Positions 50,699-61,310 of a DNA stretch of 64,000 nucleotides are shown piece by piece. The translations under genes and the position numbers were made by a program. The stretch is taken from NCBI GenBank assembly GCA_041228345.1, contig CP166131.1:1791001-1855000 (forward strand). Direction: 5' to 3'. The notes under the pieces are model-generated. The model did no database searches. It was given only the letters and a program-made list of their open reading frames with translations, and had not been told where the DNA came from. Within the stretch, counting starts at the first letter, position 1. Each line of letters begins with the position of its first letter. Origin of the DNA: Alphaproteobacteria bacterium LSUCC0396 (GTDB taxonomy: Bacteria; Pseudomonadota; Alphaproteobacteria; Puniceispirillales; Puniceispirillaceae).

Positions 50699-51133
50699 AA
50701 TATCTCCAGAAATGTCCGGCGGATCACCGGCAGGCACGCTAGCGCGCAACAGAAGTCAGCTGTTTAAATTAGCCGTATTCCCGCGGTCGTCAAGGTTGAA
50801 CTCCGCCGCAAAATAATGACGCATATTTCGCTCGCTATACCGCCAGCGGCTTTGGCAAAGAAACATTCATTGCGGGGTACGTCGATTTGAGGGGCGGGAT
50901 TTGCCCGTTGTCGTTTTATATATCTAAAGATTTTTCCCGCAGATTTAAAACTCACTAAGGAATTTCGTTCTTCTATTGATTGTTCTGCATCACCGCATAT
51001 TCTATTGCGCGAGAGATGCGAAAGCGTGAATAAATGACGAAAGCCTGATTTAAGCATTTCCCCATCTGATGGGTTACGTCACCCCCTCATGAACAAGGGC
51101 GTCTAGAGATATTGTCGCCAGATTGGTATTGCT
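50699..51133. other. Divergent intergenic region (435 bp)
   Basis: Separates a Pht5-like gene (minus) from ligI (plus). I see no convincing gene. A small dyad CCCATC-T-GATGGG lies at 51061-51073, 60 bp before ligI, and could be an operator. Otherwise nothing specific was found. Confidence 0.5.
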
Positions 51134-52039
51134 ATGAGTGAATATTTACACCCCGTTACCGGTATGAAAAGCTGCATGGCGCCCGATCCGGATACGCGAA
51201 CACCGGCGTTTATTACGCCAAAGGGTGCTTGCGACAGTCATTGTCATGTTTTTGGCCCGCATGAGGTTTTTCCCTATCACCCGAAATCGACCTATCATCC
51301 GCCCGATGGCCCAAAGGAAAGTCTGGCCGCTCTTCATGCCAAGCTGGGCATTGATCGTGCGGTCATTGTGCAGGCAAGCTGTCATGGCCCTGATAACCGT
51401 GCGATGCTTGATGCGATTGCGGGCCGGCCCGATGATTATCGCGGCGTCTGTATTGCCAATGACAGTTTTTCCGACGAGGATTTTGCCGATCTTGATGCTG
51501 GCGGGGTGCGCGGCATCCGGTTTAATTTTGTAACCCATCTTGGTGGCACGCCTGATTTGGCGATGATGCAGCGGGTATTAAACCGGATAAAGCCGCTTGG
51601 TTGGCATCTGGTGATCCATGTAAACGCCGAGGATATTCTGAATTTCAAGGATTTCTTCCTGCAGTTTGATATGAATATAATTGTTGATCATATGGGCCGA
51701 GTGCCAACAGCCGACGGCGTGCATCAACCAGCTTTCAAGATTTTAAAATCCTTTCTTGAGCGCGAGAATTGGTGGGTGAAAATTTGTGGGTCTGAACGTA
51801 TTTCATCAGCGGGGCCGCCATTTTATGATGCGGTTCCCTATGCTCAGGAACTTGTCGAAATTGCCCCCGACCGTGTTTTATGGGGAACCGACTGGCCGCA
51901 TCCAAACATCAAGCGCCATATGCCAAATGATGGTGATTTGTTGGATCTGGTGCCGTTATTGGCGCGTGATGCAGCATTACAGAAAAAAATTCTGGTGGAT
52001 AATCCAGCCCGGCTTTACGGATTTACGCCGGTCGAATGA
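51134..52039 (+). CDS. ligI: 2-pyrone-4,6-dicarboxylate hydrolase
   Basis: A 301-residue amidohydrolase-fold lactonase of the protocatechuate 4,5-pathway. Motifs are GACDSHCHVFGP, VIVQASCHGPDN, GIRFNFV, IVDHMGR and WGTDWPHPN with the catalytic Asp. It opens the pyrone ring made by LigC. It and ligJ form a plus-strand unit apart from the minus-strand ligABCK. Confidence 0.92.
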   Translation: MSEYLHPVTGMKSCMAPDPDTRTPAFITPKGACDSHCHVFGPHEVFPYHPKSTYHPPDGPKESLAALHAKLGIDRAVIVQASCHGPDNRAMLDAIAGRPDDYRGVCIANDSFSDEDFADLDAGGVRGIRFNFVTHLGGTPDLAMMQRVLNRIKPLGWHLVIHVNAEDILNFKDFFLQFDMNIIVDHMGRVPTADGVHQPAFKILKSFLERENWWVKICGSERISSAGPPFYDAVPYAQELVEIAPDRVLWGTDWPHPNIKRHMPNDGDLLDLVPLLARDAALQKKILVDNPARLYGFTPVE

Positions 52040-52200
52040 GGGCGATATCAGCCGAAATGAAACAAGCTTTTTGCCGCGGCGTTTTTTTCATTTTGGCTCT
52101 TGGTTTCGTGCATTTGTTGTCCTAGGCTAGCAACTTGCTTACGTCTTAGGTCAGCGGACATGACCAATATTTCGATATTTTTATGAGGGAAGATTTAACG

Positions 52201-53211
52201 ATGATTATTGATTGTCATGGCCATTACACAACAACGCCGCCACAGGTCGAGGCCTATCGTAACGAGCAGCGGGCATTATTGGCAAAGGACCCAAACCATC
52301 TTTTTACAAAAGGCGATGTGAAGATTTCGGATGATGAAATTCGCGAATCAATCGCCAATAATCAGCTTAAATTGCAACAGGATCGCGGCACTGATCTGAC
52401 GATATTTTCGCCGCGGGCTAGCTGGATGGGGCATGACCTTGGCAATGCCAGCACGTCGCAAGCATGGACCGAACTATGTAATGATCTGATCCGGCGCGTC
52501 TGTGACCTGTTTCCAGATAATTTTGTTCCGGTTTGCCAATTGCCGCAAAGCCCCGAGACCTCACTTGAAAACAGCATTGCCGAACTGTCGCGCTGTGTCG
52601 AGGAAATGGGCTTTATCGGTTGTAATCTGAACCCTGATCCATCTGGTGGTTTTTGGAAGGATCCGCGCCTTGGTGACCGCTACTGGTATCCGTTTTATGA
52701 AAAACTGATCGAACTGGATGTACCGGCTATGATCCATGTGTCGGGGGCGTGCCAGCATTCGCTTGACACGACGTCCAGCTATTATCTTGGGGCTGATACA
52801 ACCGCCTTTACCCAGCTGTTATTTTCTGACGTCTTCACCGATTTCCCTGAATTAAAGCTGATTATCCCGCATGGCGGCGGTGCTGTTCCCTATCATTGGG
52901 GTAGGTTCCGCGGGATTGCACAGGATCGTGGCCTTGGTGATCTGGATGAGCGGGTGCTTGGGAATCTTTATTTCGACACTTGCGTTTATCACCAGCGCGG
53001 TATTGATCTATTGCTGGATGTTATCCCGACAAAAAATATTCTGTTCGCCTCAGAAATGATTGGTGCGGTTCGCGGTATTGACCCCAGAACTGACCATCAC
53101 TACGACGATACCAAGCGCTATATCGACGGAAATAAGGCGCTGGATGCGGCGGCAAAGCAGGCTATTTTTGAGGGTAATGCAAGGCGCGTCTTCAGCCGGC
53201 TCCAAATCTGA
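52201..53211 (+). CDS. ligJ: 4-oxalomesaconate hydratase
   Basis: A 336-residue zinc-dependent amidohydrolase-fold hydratase. It starts MIIDCHGHYTT, with the metal pair H-x-H, and contains IHVSGACQHSLD, LIIPHGGGAVPYH and LFASEMIGAVRGIDP, all as in LigJ. It makes 4-carboxy-4-hydroxy-2-oxoadipate for LigK. ATG 52201 is preferred to 52183, since the family begins at the MIIDCHGH strand and GAGGGA precedes it. Confidence 0.9.
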   Translation: MIIDCHGHYTTTPPQVEAYRNEQRALLAKDPNHLFTKGDVKISDDEIRESIANNQLKLQQDRGTDLTIFSPRASWMGHDLGNASTSQAWTELCNDLIRRVCDLFPDNFVPVCQLPQSPETSLENSIAELSRCVEEMGFIGCNLNPDPSGGFWKDPRLGDRYWYPFYEKLIELDVPAMIHVSGACQHSLDTTSSYYLGADTTAFTQLLFSDVFTDFPELKLIIPHGGGAVPYHWGRFRGIAQDRGLGDLDERVLGNLYFDTCVYHQRGIDLLLDVIPTKNILFASEMIGAVRGIDPRTDHHYDDTKRYIDGNKALDAAAKQAIFEGNARRVFSRLQI

Positions 53212-53236
53212 TCAAAGGGTTTTGATCATAAATAGC

Positions 53237-53263
53237 TCAAAGCCTGATCTGATCAGGCTTTGA
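53237..53263. terminator. 27-bp perfect palindrome between convergent ligJ and gmhA
   Basis: TCAAAGCCTGATC, a central T, and its exact complement form 13 base pairs. It includes the gmhA stop codon. There is only a short T-tract on either side, so termination could be weak or Rho-assisted, but position and symmetry suit a bidirectional terminator. Confidence 0.6.
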
Positions 53264-53870
53264 AATAATGCGCCTCAAGCTGCCTGCAAATCTCGTGATA
53301 GATTGGCAAATGCAGTTCTTGAATACGGGCGACATTATCCGACGGCACGTCAATCAGCACATCACATAATGGTGCCAACTGGCCGCCACCAGCACCGGTT
53401 AGCCCGATCACCGCCATGTCTTTGGCGCGGGCCGCCTTGGCCGCAAGCAGAATATTGCGCGAATTTCCGGAAGTGGATATCGCCAGTAAAACGTCACCAG
53501 CTTTGCCCAATGCCCAAACCTGTTGGGCAAAAATCAAACTGCCATCAAGGTCATTGGCAATTGCCGTTATCAGCGCGCTGTGGCTGACCAGCGACAATGC
53601 GGGCAATCCATATTGCAGCTTATCCGCAAGAAGGGCGGCATCATCACCGCTGACGGCGGCCAGTTTATTCTTGTCATCGGCTGTTAAGGGGCGGCGACGG
53701 CAAAACCCCTTCATCAATTCGCCGACGATATGTTCGCAATCTGCCGCACTGCCCCCATTGCCGCAAATCAGCAAAGTGCCGCCAGCATCATAGCTCGCAA
53801 TCAGCTTTTCAACCGCTGCTTTCAGGCTGTCATGCTGGCTATTGCCGTTATTTAGATCCGGCTGCTGCAT
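53253..53870 (-). CDS. gmhA: Phosphoheptose isomerase-type SIS protein
   Basis: A 205-residue SIS-domain protein with LLICGNGGSAADCEHIVGELMKGF near the start of the domain, AISTSGNSRNILLAAKAA for the phosphate loop, and ELHLPIYHEICRQLE at the end, as in GmhA. It converts sedoheptulose 7-phosphate to the heptose precursor of lipopolysaccharide. The start at ATG 53870 follows GGGAG; the frame is open upstream to 53954. Confidence 0.82.
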   Translation of the reverse strand: MQQPDLNNGNSQHDSLKAAVEKLIASYDAGGTLLICGNGGSAADCEHIVGELMKGFCRRRPLTADDKNKLAAVSGDDAALLADKLQYGLPALSLVSHSALITAIANDLDGSLIFAQQVWALGKAGDVLLAISTSGNSRNILLAAKAARAKDMAVIGLTGAGGGQLAPLCDVLIDVPSDNVARIQELHLPIYHEICRQLEAHYFKA

Positions 53871-53973
53871 CAGGCGCTCCCTTATTTGCTGGCGTATATT
53901 TTTGGTATCGTGATTGTGCCGTGCCCCATTATTGAGGGGCGCGCCGAAAATCACAAATGATAAAATGGCTGCC

Positions 53974-54807
53974 CTAGAGGGCGTGATTATCGATCAGGCG
54001 TGTTGACCCCAGCCAGACGGCCGCAAAAATCCGGCTATGGGGGGCAGCGGAGCGGCAAATCTGCAAATCATCCGCACGGCGAAGGTCAAAATAATCAATC
54101 TTACCAAAACCGGCTTCTGCGAGGCGGTTTCTCGCTGTTTCCAGCGCCGCCTCAATTGGCGCGCCGCCATTGATCTGGTTGGCCGTCGCCTGCATTTCAG
54201 CATAGAGCAATGGTGCCAGCTTGCGATCAGCCGGGCTTAGATACTGGTTGCGGGATGAGAGCGCCAGACCATCTGCTTCACGGATTGTCGGATGCGCCAG
54301 AATTTGAACTGGTAAATCCAGATCCCGAACCATCTGCCGAATTACCGTAAGCTGCTGAAAATCCTTTTCACCAAAAATTGCAAAATCGGCGGGGATATGG
54401 GTAAAGAGTTTTAAGACCACTGTGGCAACGCCGGTAAAAAAATGTGGCCTTGCCGCACCTTCCATTGGGTTTGCAACCCCGCCCGGCACAATGCTGGTTG
54501 CATGACCATCATCATACATAGTGGCCGGCGCATAAATCGCATCACAGCCACCACTATCCTTGATTGCTGCACAATCACGATCAAGGGTGCGCGGATATTG
54601 GTCGAAATCCTCGCCAGCGCCAAATTGGGTAGGATTTACATAGATGCTGACAATGACACGCGATGCGGTTTGCCGCGCCTTTGCGATTAGCGCAAGATGG
54701 CCGGAATGGATACTGCCCATCGTTGGCACAAGACAGACCGTTTCACCTGCCTTTTGCCATTTTATTGTGGCGGCGGTGATGTCAGTTTTGTGATGTAGAA
54801 TATTCAT
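53974..54807 (-). CDS. panC: Pantothenate synthetase
   Basis: A 277-residue ATP-dependent ligase joining pantoate and beta-alanine. Motifs include LVPTMGSIHSGHLALI (HxGH nucleotide motif), SIYVNPTQFGAGEDFDQYPRT, FGEKDFQQLTVIRQMV and LALSSRNQYLSP. It is 18 bp downstream of panB in the same direction. Confidence 0.92.
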   Translation of the reverse strand: MNILHHKTDITAATIKWQKAGETVCLVPTMGSIHSGHLALIAKARQTASRVIVSIYVNPTQFGAGEDFDQYPRTLDRDCAAIKDSGGCDAIYAPATMYDDGHATSIVPGGVANPMEGAARPHFFTGVATVVLKLFTHIPADFAIFGEKDFQQLTVIRQMVRDLDLPVQILAHPTIREADGLALSSRNQYLSPADRKLAPLLYAEMQATANQINGGAPIEAALETARNRLAEAGFGKIDYFDLRRADDLQICRSAAPHSRIFAAVWLGSTRLIDNHAL

Positions 54808-54825
54808 CCAGATACCGTGTTGTTA

Positions 54826-55635
54826 TCAGGGTTTTTTCGGCCAGAAAAGGTGATCCTTGGTTGGAAAGCTGCCATCAATGACCGCGGCGCGATAGCCAAT
54901 TGCAGCGGCGCTTATATCATCTTGAAGATTGGCAAATTTGCGCACGAATTTTGGTGTAAAGGCATCATAAAGGCCAAGCACATCTTCGGTTACGAGAATT
55001 TGTCCGTCACAGGCTGCCGAGGCACCAATACCAATGGTTGGCACCTTGCATCCCATCGCAATCGACGCGGCCACCGGTTCGATGATCCCCTCCATAACGA
55101 TGCCAAAAACACCAGCCTCGACGAGAGCATCAGCATCTTTATGAAGCTGGCTAGCTTCTTCCTCGCTGCGACCGGTAATGCGAAACGCTGCCCCTGCGAC
55201 AGCGTGCTGTGGCAGCAGGCCGATGTGACCAAGCACCGGAATGCCCGAATCCACAAGGCATTTAACATGCGGAGCAAGATCAGTACCGCCTTCCAGCTTG
55301 ACCGCGTCAGCCCCGGTTTTTGCCATAATTTTGCTCGCGCTTGCCAATGCCTGTGCCGGGCTGTTTTCATAGCTACCAGCAGGCAGGTCAATCACCACAA
55401 GCGATGATTTGCGCCGCCGCATGACGGCCTCACCATGCCGGATCATCATATCAAGATCAGCATTTTGCGTTGTGTCCATGCCGTAGATCACCATCGCCAC
55501 AGAGTCACCAACAAGAAGCATATCACAATGCGGGTCAAGTGCATGCGCCATCGGGGCGCTATAGGCGGTGAGGCAAACGATCTTACGCTGGCCCTTTAGA
55601 GCCATAAAATCAGCAATTTGAGGTTTTTCAGGCAT
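54826..55635 (-). CDS. panB: 3-methyl-2-oxobutanoate hydroxymethyltransferase
   Basis: The 269-residue canonical PanB. Mg ligands and base are all present: LVGDSVAMVIYG, VIDLPAGSYE, VKLEGG and GIVMEG. HIGLLPQH matches the family loop. It makes ketopantoate for panC downstream. The start may be ATG 55635 or ATG 55662; neither has a clear ribosome site. Compare the divergent PanB-like protein at 20819. Confidence 0.92.
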   Translation of the reverse strand: MPEKPQIADFMALKGQRKIVCLTAYSAPMAHALDPHCDMLLVGDSVAMVIYGMDTTQNADLDMMIRHGEAVMRRRKSSLVVIDLPAGSYENSPAQALASASKIMAKTGADAVKLEGGTDLAPHVKCLVDSGIPVLGHIGLLPQHAVAGAAFRITGRSEEEASQLHKDADALVEAGVFGIVMEGIIEPVAASIAMGCKVPTIGIGASAACDGQILVTEDVLGLYDAFTPKFVRKFANLQDDISAAAIGYRAAVIDGSFPTKDHLFWPKKP

Positions 55636-55901
55636 GGCGGTCGGTCTCGTTACAGGCGGCATGCGTAATATATCGCCAAAAGCGTCCAAGGAAGGGACAG
55701 ATAAGTGGGACGAACCCAAAGCAAAATAACGCGAAACAACTAGCATATATTTGCCGGACGGGCGATAGCTTTTTAAAAGATACTGGACACGGCTAGCCGC
55801 TTGACCTGTCTATTGTCGATGCCTAGCATTAGCCCTCTATTATCGTCTTGATGCGCTTAATCCAGCGCTGCCTTTTTATTGTTTTTTTTTCGAGGATAAC
55901 A

Positions 55902-56708
55902 ATGACCCGACCAACAATCATCATGGCGGCACCGAACGGCGCACGCAAAGTGAAAACTGATCATCCCGCGGTGCCGGTAACGATTGACGAAACTATTGCC
56001 ACTGCCAAGGAATGCCATGCAGCTGGTGCTAGTATTCTTCATGCTCATGTGCGTGATGATGCGGGCAAACATCTGCTTGATGTGGCGCGCTATCGCAAAT
56101 TGCTAGATGGTTTGCGCCAAGAGGTGCCGGAAATGCTGGTGCAGATTACCACCGAAGCGGTGGGTATCTATACGCCGGATCAGCAGGCCGATCTGGTATT
56201 TGCGCTAAAGCCTGATTTTGTCTCGGTCGGGTTTCGTGAAATGATTGGCGATAATGGCGCGGCGGCGCGTGCGCTGGCCACAAATTTCTATCATTCAAGC
56301 CTTGCCGAGCAGATCTGTGTTCAGCATATCCTATATGATATTGATGATCTGGTTCGGTTCCGTGCGGCGATGGCTGACGGTATTTTGCCAGATGCGCGCC
56401 CGCACGTGCTTTTGGTATTGGGCCGTTATAGTGGGAATTTCCAGTCTGATCCGGCCGAGATGAAGCCATTTATCGCTGATGGGCTGCCGGATATGGCAAG
56501 CTGGTCAATCTGTGCCTTTGGTCACCGTGAATTTGATGTGATGACAGATGCGATTGCGAATGGCGGTCATTGTCGGGTCGGGTTTGAAAACAACCTTTAT
56601 TTAAAGGATGGCAGCCTTGCGCCAAGCAATGCCGATCTGGTGCGCCAGCTGGCCGAAACCTGTCAGCCAGCCAGCCGCGCCGAGACCTTGGCACTATTCG
56701 CACTCTAA
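55902..56708 (+). CDS. BKACE-family beta-keto acid cleavage enzyme
   Basis: A 268-residue TIM-barrel protein related to 3-keto-5-aminohexanoate cleavage enzyme. It has IIMAAPNGARK, GASILHAHVRDDAGKHLLD (metal His pair), VQITTEAVG and GFENNLYLKDG. These enzymes condense a beta-keto acid with acetyl-CoA. The substrate is not readable. The start at ATG 55902 follows GAGGAT; the longer frame starts in a T-rich region. Confidence 0.8.
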   Translation: MTRPTIIMAAPNGARKVKTDHPAVPVTIDETIATAKECHAAGASILHAHVRDDAGKHLLDVARYRKLLDGLRQEVPEMLVQITTEAVGIYTPDQQADLVFALKPDFVSVGFREMIGDNGAAARALATNFYHSSLAEQICVQHILYDIDDLVRFRAAMADGILPDARPHVLLVLGRYSGNFQSDPAEMKPFIADGLPDMASWSICAFGHREFDVMTDAIANGGHCRVGFENNLYLKDGSLAPSNADLVRQLAETCQPASRAETLALFAL

Positions 56709-56730
56709 CGGCTATTTCTGTATCAGCTGA

Positions 56731-59559
56731 TTATTCCGCCGCCTGCTGTTCCCAAAACTCCATTGGCGGGCACGCACAAATCAATGCTCGGTCGCCAAGG
56801 GCGTTATCAACACGGTTTACCGGCGGCCAGTATTTATTGGCCTGAAAATTGCCGTCGGGGTCACCCGCTTGCCTGCGGCTGTAAGGATGCGTCCAATCAT
56901 CGGCCATAATGTCGTCGGCGGTATGTGGTGCATTAACCAGCGGATTATCATCACGGGGCCATGTGCCATCGGCAACGGCGCGGATTTCCGCAGCAATGGC
57001 AATCATCGCATCACAAAACCGGTCAATTTCGGCAAGTGATTCAGACTCGGTTGGTTCAATCATCAACGTGCCAGCAACTGGAAATGACATGGTTGGAGCA
57101 TGAAATCCATAGTCAATCAGCCGTTTGGCGATGTCTTCATTGCTAATGCCGGTGGCATCCTGAATTTTGCGGATATCAATGATACATTCATGTGCAACGC
57201 GGCCATGGCGGCCGGTATATAGCAATGGATAGCTATCATGCAGCCGTTTGGCGATATAATTGGCCGATAGAATGGCTGTTGCGGTGGCGTCGATCAGCCC
57301 ATCTGGCCCCATCATGCGGATATAGGCATAGGTAATCGGCAAAATACCTGCCGAGCCAAATGTGGTGGCACTGACCGCACCGACCCCATCAAGTGGTGAT
57401 CCGGGCAGGAATGGTGCCAAATGCGCTGCAACCCCGATCGGGCCAATGCCCGGGCCACCGCCACCATGCGGGATACAAAAGGTTTTATGCAGGTTCAGAT
57501 GGCTGACATCCGCACCAAATTCCGGTGGCGCGCAATGGCCGACAAGCGCATTTAGGTTTGCACCATCGACATAAACCTGCCCACCAGCGGCATGGATGAT
57601 CGCACAAACATCGGCAATTGCCTCTTCAAACACGCCATGGGTTGACGGATAGGTCACCATCAAAGCGGCAAGATTTTCTTCATATTGGGCGGCCTTGGCA
57701 CGCAGATCATCAAGATCAACATCCCCCGACGCATCACATTTCACCACAACAACTTTCATGCCGGCCATCGCCGCTGAGGCTGGATTGGTGCCATGTGCGG
57801 ATGACGGGATCAGGCAGATATTGCGGTGATGATCACCGCGCGACTGATGATAGCGTGAAATCGCCAGCAACCCGGCAAATTCGCCCTGCGCGCCGGAATT
57901 TGGCTGCAATGACATCGCGGCATAGCCGGTGCATTGGCATAGCATCTCTTCCAGCCGTTCGATCATTTCGCGATAGCCAACGGTCTGATCATCCGGTGCA
58001 AAAGGATGGATATTGGCAAATTCTGGCCATGTAACGGGCATCATTTCAGCGGTGGCGTTCAGCTTCATCGTGCAAGACCCAAGCGGAATCATGCACCGGT
58101 CTAGCGCCAGATCACGATCTGATAACCGGCGCATATAGCGCAGCATTTCAGTTTCTGAACGGTAGCTGTGAAATACCTCATGCGTTAGAAACTGGCTTGT
58201 CCGGCCAAGCTCGGCAGGTAGGCTGTTTATCTGATCATCGCCAACATGGCCGCCAAGTGCAGTAATAATTGCCGCCAAAGCTGCATCATCAATGGTTTCA
58301 TCAAAACTTGCGGCTATGGCGCCATCAAGCGGGCGCAGGTTAAACCCGGCAGCAACGGCCGCAGCCATCAATTCATCGCGGTCCCCTGCCGCCTCTATGA
58401 CCACAGTGTCAAAGAATGCCTGATGCCGCAGATTGCGGCCCGCACTGAGCATGGCGGCAGCAAAGCGGCGCGCCTGACGGTTGCTATGCGCAGCAATATT
58501 CTGCAGTCCTTCCGGCCCGTGCCAGATCGCATAAAAACTCGCCATAATCGCCAGCAATGCCTGTGCTGTGCAAATATTCGAAGTGGCCTTTTCGCGGCGA
58601 ATATGCTGTTCACGCGTTTGCAGGGCGAGCCGATAGGCGGGCCTGCCACGTGCGTCGCGTGAGACCCCGACCAGGCGGCCCGGGATCGAGCGTTGCAATG
58701 GCTGGCTACAGGCAAAATAGGCTGCATGAGGTCCGCCAAACCCAAAAGGAACGCCAAAGCGCTGGGTGCTGCCAACCACAATATCGGCGCCCATTTCACC
58801 CGGCGGGGTCAGCAGGGCTAAGGCTAATAAATCGGCAGAGACAACGGCAAGCCCACCGCCATCATGGATCGCGTCAATATCGCCGCTGAGGTCACGGATT
58901 GCGCCGGTACTGCCGGGATAGCTTAAGAGGCCGCCAAAGCAATCGGCAGCAACCGGCCCGTCGATAGCCGTGATGTCAATGATGATGCCAAGTGGCGCGG
59001 CGCGGGTTTTCAAAATCGCAATGGTTTGTGGGTGCGTGTCAGGGTCAACGATAAAACGGTTGCCTTTGGGTTTATGCATCCGGTGCGCTAGTGCCATCCC
59101 CTCGGCAGCAGCGGTGGCCTCATCAAGCAGTGATCCATTGGCAATATCCATCCCGGTCAGATCCATAACCATTGTCTGAAAATTCAAAATGGCTTCGAGC
59201 CGCCCTTGCGATATCTCCGGCTGGTAGGGCGTATAGGCCGTATACCATGCCGGGTTTTCCAGAATATTACGCTGGATTACTGGCGGCGTATGGCAATTGT
59301 AATAGCCCATCCCGATCAACGAGGTTTTGATTTGATTCTTGCTGGCAAGCTCCTTTAATTCGGCCAGAATTTCATGCTCCGATAATGCCGGTTGCAACGT
59401 CATTTTGCTCTGGCGCCGGATGTTTTCGGGAATCACTGTATCCAGCAATTCGGTCAATGACGAGACATTGACGGTATCAAGCATGGTGTCAATATCAGCA
59501 TCATCAAGGCCGATGTGACGGCTGGAAAAGGCAGCTTGCGGTGGGGGAAGTGATAACAT
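56731..59559 (-). CDS. gcvP: Glycine dehydrogenase (decarboxylating), P-protein
   Basis: The 942-residue fused P-protein of the glycine cleavage system. The N-terminal half contains [33 protein letters not shown]; the C-terminal half holds the PLP Lys in [17 protein letters not shown]. It decarboxylates glycine and loads the aminomethyl group on GcvH. The start at ATG 59559 follows AAGGAT; the open frame to 59697 covers a tandem repeat and is not family sequence. Confidence 0.95.
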   Translation of the reverse strand: MLSLPPPQAAFSSRHIGLDDADIDTMLDTVNVSSLTELLDTVIPENIRRQSKMTLQPALSEHEILAELKELASKNQIKTSLIGMGYYNCHTPPVIQRNILENPAWYTAYTPYQPEISQGRLEAILNFQTMVMDLTGMDIANGSLLDEATAAAEGMALAHRMHKPKGNRFIVDPDTHPQTIAILKTRAAPLGIIIDITAIDGPVAADCFGGLLSYPGSTGAIRDLSGDIDAIHDGGGLAVVSADLLALALLTPPGEMGADIVVGSTQRFGVPFGFGGPHAAYFACSQPLQRSIPGRLVGVSRDARGRPAYRLALQTREQHIRREKATSNICTAQALLAIMASFYAIWHGPEGLQNIAAHSNRQARRFAAAMLSAGRNLRHQAFFDTVVIEAAGDRDELMAAAVAAGFNLRPLDGAIAASFDETIDDAALAAIITALGGHVGDDQINSLPAELGRTSQFLTHEVFHSYRSETEMLRYMRRLSDRDLALDRCMIPLGSCTMKLNATAEMMPVTWPEFANIHPFAPDDQTVGYREMIERLEEMLCQCTGYAAMSLQPNSGAQGEFAGLLAISRYHQSRGDHHRNICLIPSSAHGTNPASAAMAGMKVVVVKCDASGDVDLDDLRAKAAQYEENLAALMVTYPSTHGVFEEAIADVCAIIHAAGGQVYVDGANLNALVGHCAPPEFGADVSHLNLHKTFCIPHGGGGPGIGPIGVAAHLAPFLPGSPLDGVGAVSATTFGSAGILPITYAYIRMMGPDGLIDATATAILSANYIAKRLHDSYPLLYTGRHGRVAHECIIDIRKIQDATGISNEDIAKRLIDYGFHAPTMSFPVAGTLMIEPTESESLAEIDRFCDAMIAIAAEIRAVADGTWPRDDNPLVNAPHTADDIMADDWTHPYSRRQAGDPDGNFQANKYWPPVNRVDNALGDRALICACPPMEFWEQQAAE

Positions 59560-59600
59560 GATGCATCCTTTCAAAAAAAATAGCCGGCATAAAAAAACGT

Positions 59601-59640
59601 GAGCCAGAAAAATATGAGCCAGAAAAATATGAGCCAGAAT
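59601..59640 (+). repeat. 15-bp tandem repeat, 2.7 copies
   Basis: GAGCCAGAAAAATAT is repeated at 59601-59615 and 59616-59630, with a partial third copy to 59640. It lies in the gcvH-gcvP gap, upstream of the gcvP ribosome site. Confidence 0.85.
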
Positions 59641-59751
59641 TAAGAGGCGGCGTTCCCATAAATGCCAGTTCGCGGCGATTAACAGTAAGCGGCTCAATTA
59701 CAGCGTTTGCCAGCGCAGTGATTATGCGGCGCAGCGATTATGCGTCGCTGT

Positions 59752-60114
59752 TTAGTCAATCAATGCGTTATAAGCGTCCTCATCCATCAGTGATTCGAGG
59801 TCGCCAACATCGCTGATCTTGATTTTGAACAGCCAGTTTTGCATGGCGTTTTCAGGCGTGATTGCGGTCAGATCATCCAGCAATGCGCTGTTCACCTCGG
59901 TGATATCACCGGCGGCAGGGCTGTATATGTCTGATGCCGCCTTCACGGATTCGAACACCGCCACCGCATCGCCCTTGCTGACGCTGGTGCCTGTATCGGG
60001 CAGTTCGACAAAGACGATATCGCCTAATTGTTCAACCGCATGGGGCGAAATGCCAACTGTGCAGATGTCATCATCTAGCTTGGCCCATTCGTGATCTTCA
60101 GAAAATTTCAACAT
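59752..60114 (-). CDS. gcvH: Glycine cleavage system H protein
   Basis: A 120-residue lipoyl carrier. The lipoylation Lys is in FESVKAASDIYSPAAG (about residue 61). GISPHAVEQLGDIVFVELP and the N-terminal DHEWAK are typical. It is second in the gcvT-gcvH-gcvP operon. Confidence 0.95.
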   Translation of the reverse strand: MLKFSEDHEWAKLDDDICTVGISPHAVEQLGDIVFVELPDTGTSVSKGDAVAVFESVKAASDIYSPAAGDITEVNSALLDDLTAITPENAMQNWLFKIKISDVGDLESLMDEDAYNALID

Positions 60115-60144
60115 GATTTGCCTCCTTGTGGCTGGGATGGGTAT

Positions 60145-61254
60145 TTAACCGCGAAAATAACGATGTGGAACGAGTGGCAAATCAGCCACGGTCATTGGTG
60201 CTTCACTGCCCCTCGTAGCGGCAGTGATGATGGTGCCAGTGTCGGCAAGTCCGGCATCAACCAGACCAAGCGCGGCTGGCCGGTCAAGGCTTGGCGAAAA
60301 GCCGCCAGATGTAACGACGCCGACCTCAACACCGTCATTCAACAGGATGGTACCGTCACGCACCGGCCGTGCGCCGGCTGCCAAGAGGCCAACAAGGCAC
60401 CGCTGTGGCCCCTTGGTGAACTCGTCAAGAATGACACTGGCGCCGGGAAAATCGGCTGCCTCGCGCCGTTTTTTAGACAGCGCGAATTTCAGTCCGGCCA
60501 TTGTCGGGGTAATGGTTTCGTCCAATTCATGCCCCCAAAGCGGCAGACCAGCCTCAAGCCGCAGCGTGTCACGTGCGCCAAGACCGGCAAGTGTGACCTT
60601 ACCCGTTGCCATGAATGTCTCGGCGACCTCGACGGCCGTGCTAGCCGGCATTGAAATTTCAAAGCCATCCTCGCCGGTATAGCCTGATCGCGTTATTACA
60701 AGCGGGATTGAGTGAAGCTCAAATCGCCGGATATCCATAAAGCGAAAGCCGTCCAGATCAAGGCCGAGGCTGCTTAGCACCGCGCCAGCTTGGGGGCCTT
60801 GCAGGGCCAGCAGGGCTTTATCGTGATGCACGTTTATTTTGGTATTGGCCGATTTGGGCTCGGCGTCTAGATTCTGGCGCAAATGATCAATATCATGCTG
60901 CGCCCGACCCGCATTGACGACAAGGTGAAGATTGCCGTCGAGGCGTGCCACCATCAGGTCATCAAGCACACCGCCCGTATCATTTAAAAACAGTGAATAG
61001 CGCACCCGCCCTTCGGCAACCGCGCCAATATCGGTTGGTGTTAACCTCTCAAAAAAGGCGTCTGCACCTGACCCTGATAATTCGATCTGAACCATGTGCG
61101 ACACGTCAAACAACCCGGCGCCATTGCGAGTCGCAAGATGTTCGGCCTTAATACCATGCGCATATTGAACAGGCATATTCCAGCCGGCAAACGGCACCAT
61201 TCTGGCCCCGTTGGCACAGTGAAAATCGTAAAGTGGGGTTTGTTTTATATCCAC
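60145..61254 (-). CDS. gcvT: Aminomethyltransferase, T-protein
   Basis: A 369-residue tetrahydrofolate-dependent enzyme. Motifs include MVPFAGWNMPVQY, GLFDVSHMVQIELSG, RSGYTGEDGFEISMP and LGARDTLRLEAGLPLWGHELD. The start at GTG 61254 follows AAGGG and lies just after the glycine riboswitch, which should control the whole operon. Confidence 0.95.
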   Translation of the reverse strand: MDIKQTPLYDFHCANGARMVPFAGWNMPVQYAHGIKAEHLATRNGAGLFDVSHMVQIELSGSGADAFFERLTPTDIGAVAEGRVRYSLFLNDTGGVLDDLMVARLDGNLHLVVNAGRAQHDIDHLRQNLDAEPKSANTKINVHHDKALLALQGPQAGAVLSSLGLDLDGFRFMDIRRFELHSIPLVITRSGYTGEDGFEISMPASTAVEVAETFMATGKVTLAGLGARDTLRLEAGLPLWGHELDETITPTMAGLKFALSKKRREAADFPGASVILDEFTKGPQRCLVGLLAAGARPVRDGTILLNDGVEVGVVTSGGFSPSLDRPAALGLVDAGLADTGTIITAATRGSEAPMTVADLPLVPHRYFRG

Positions 61255-61310
61255 TGTTCTAATCCCTTGCTCGCGCGTTAAAAAGATGAATACCGTTCTA
61301 TGGTATTCGC

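Noticed and set aside
50764-51057. Minus-strand 97-residue frame in the ligI upstream region
   Set aside because: No ribosome site, low-complexity basic composition, and it fills a divergent promoter region.
59560-59697. 46-residue N-terminal extension of GcvP
   Set aside because: It is produced by a 15-bp tandem repeat (repeating H-I-F-L-A) and is not part of the family; ATG 59559 has a good ribosome site.
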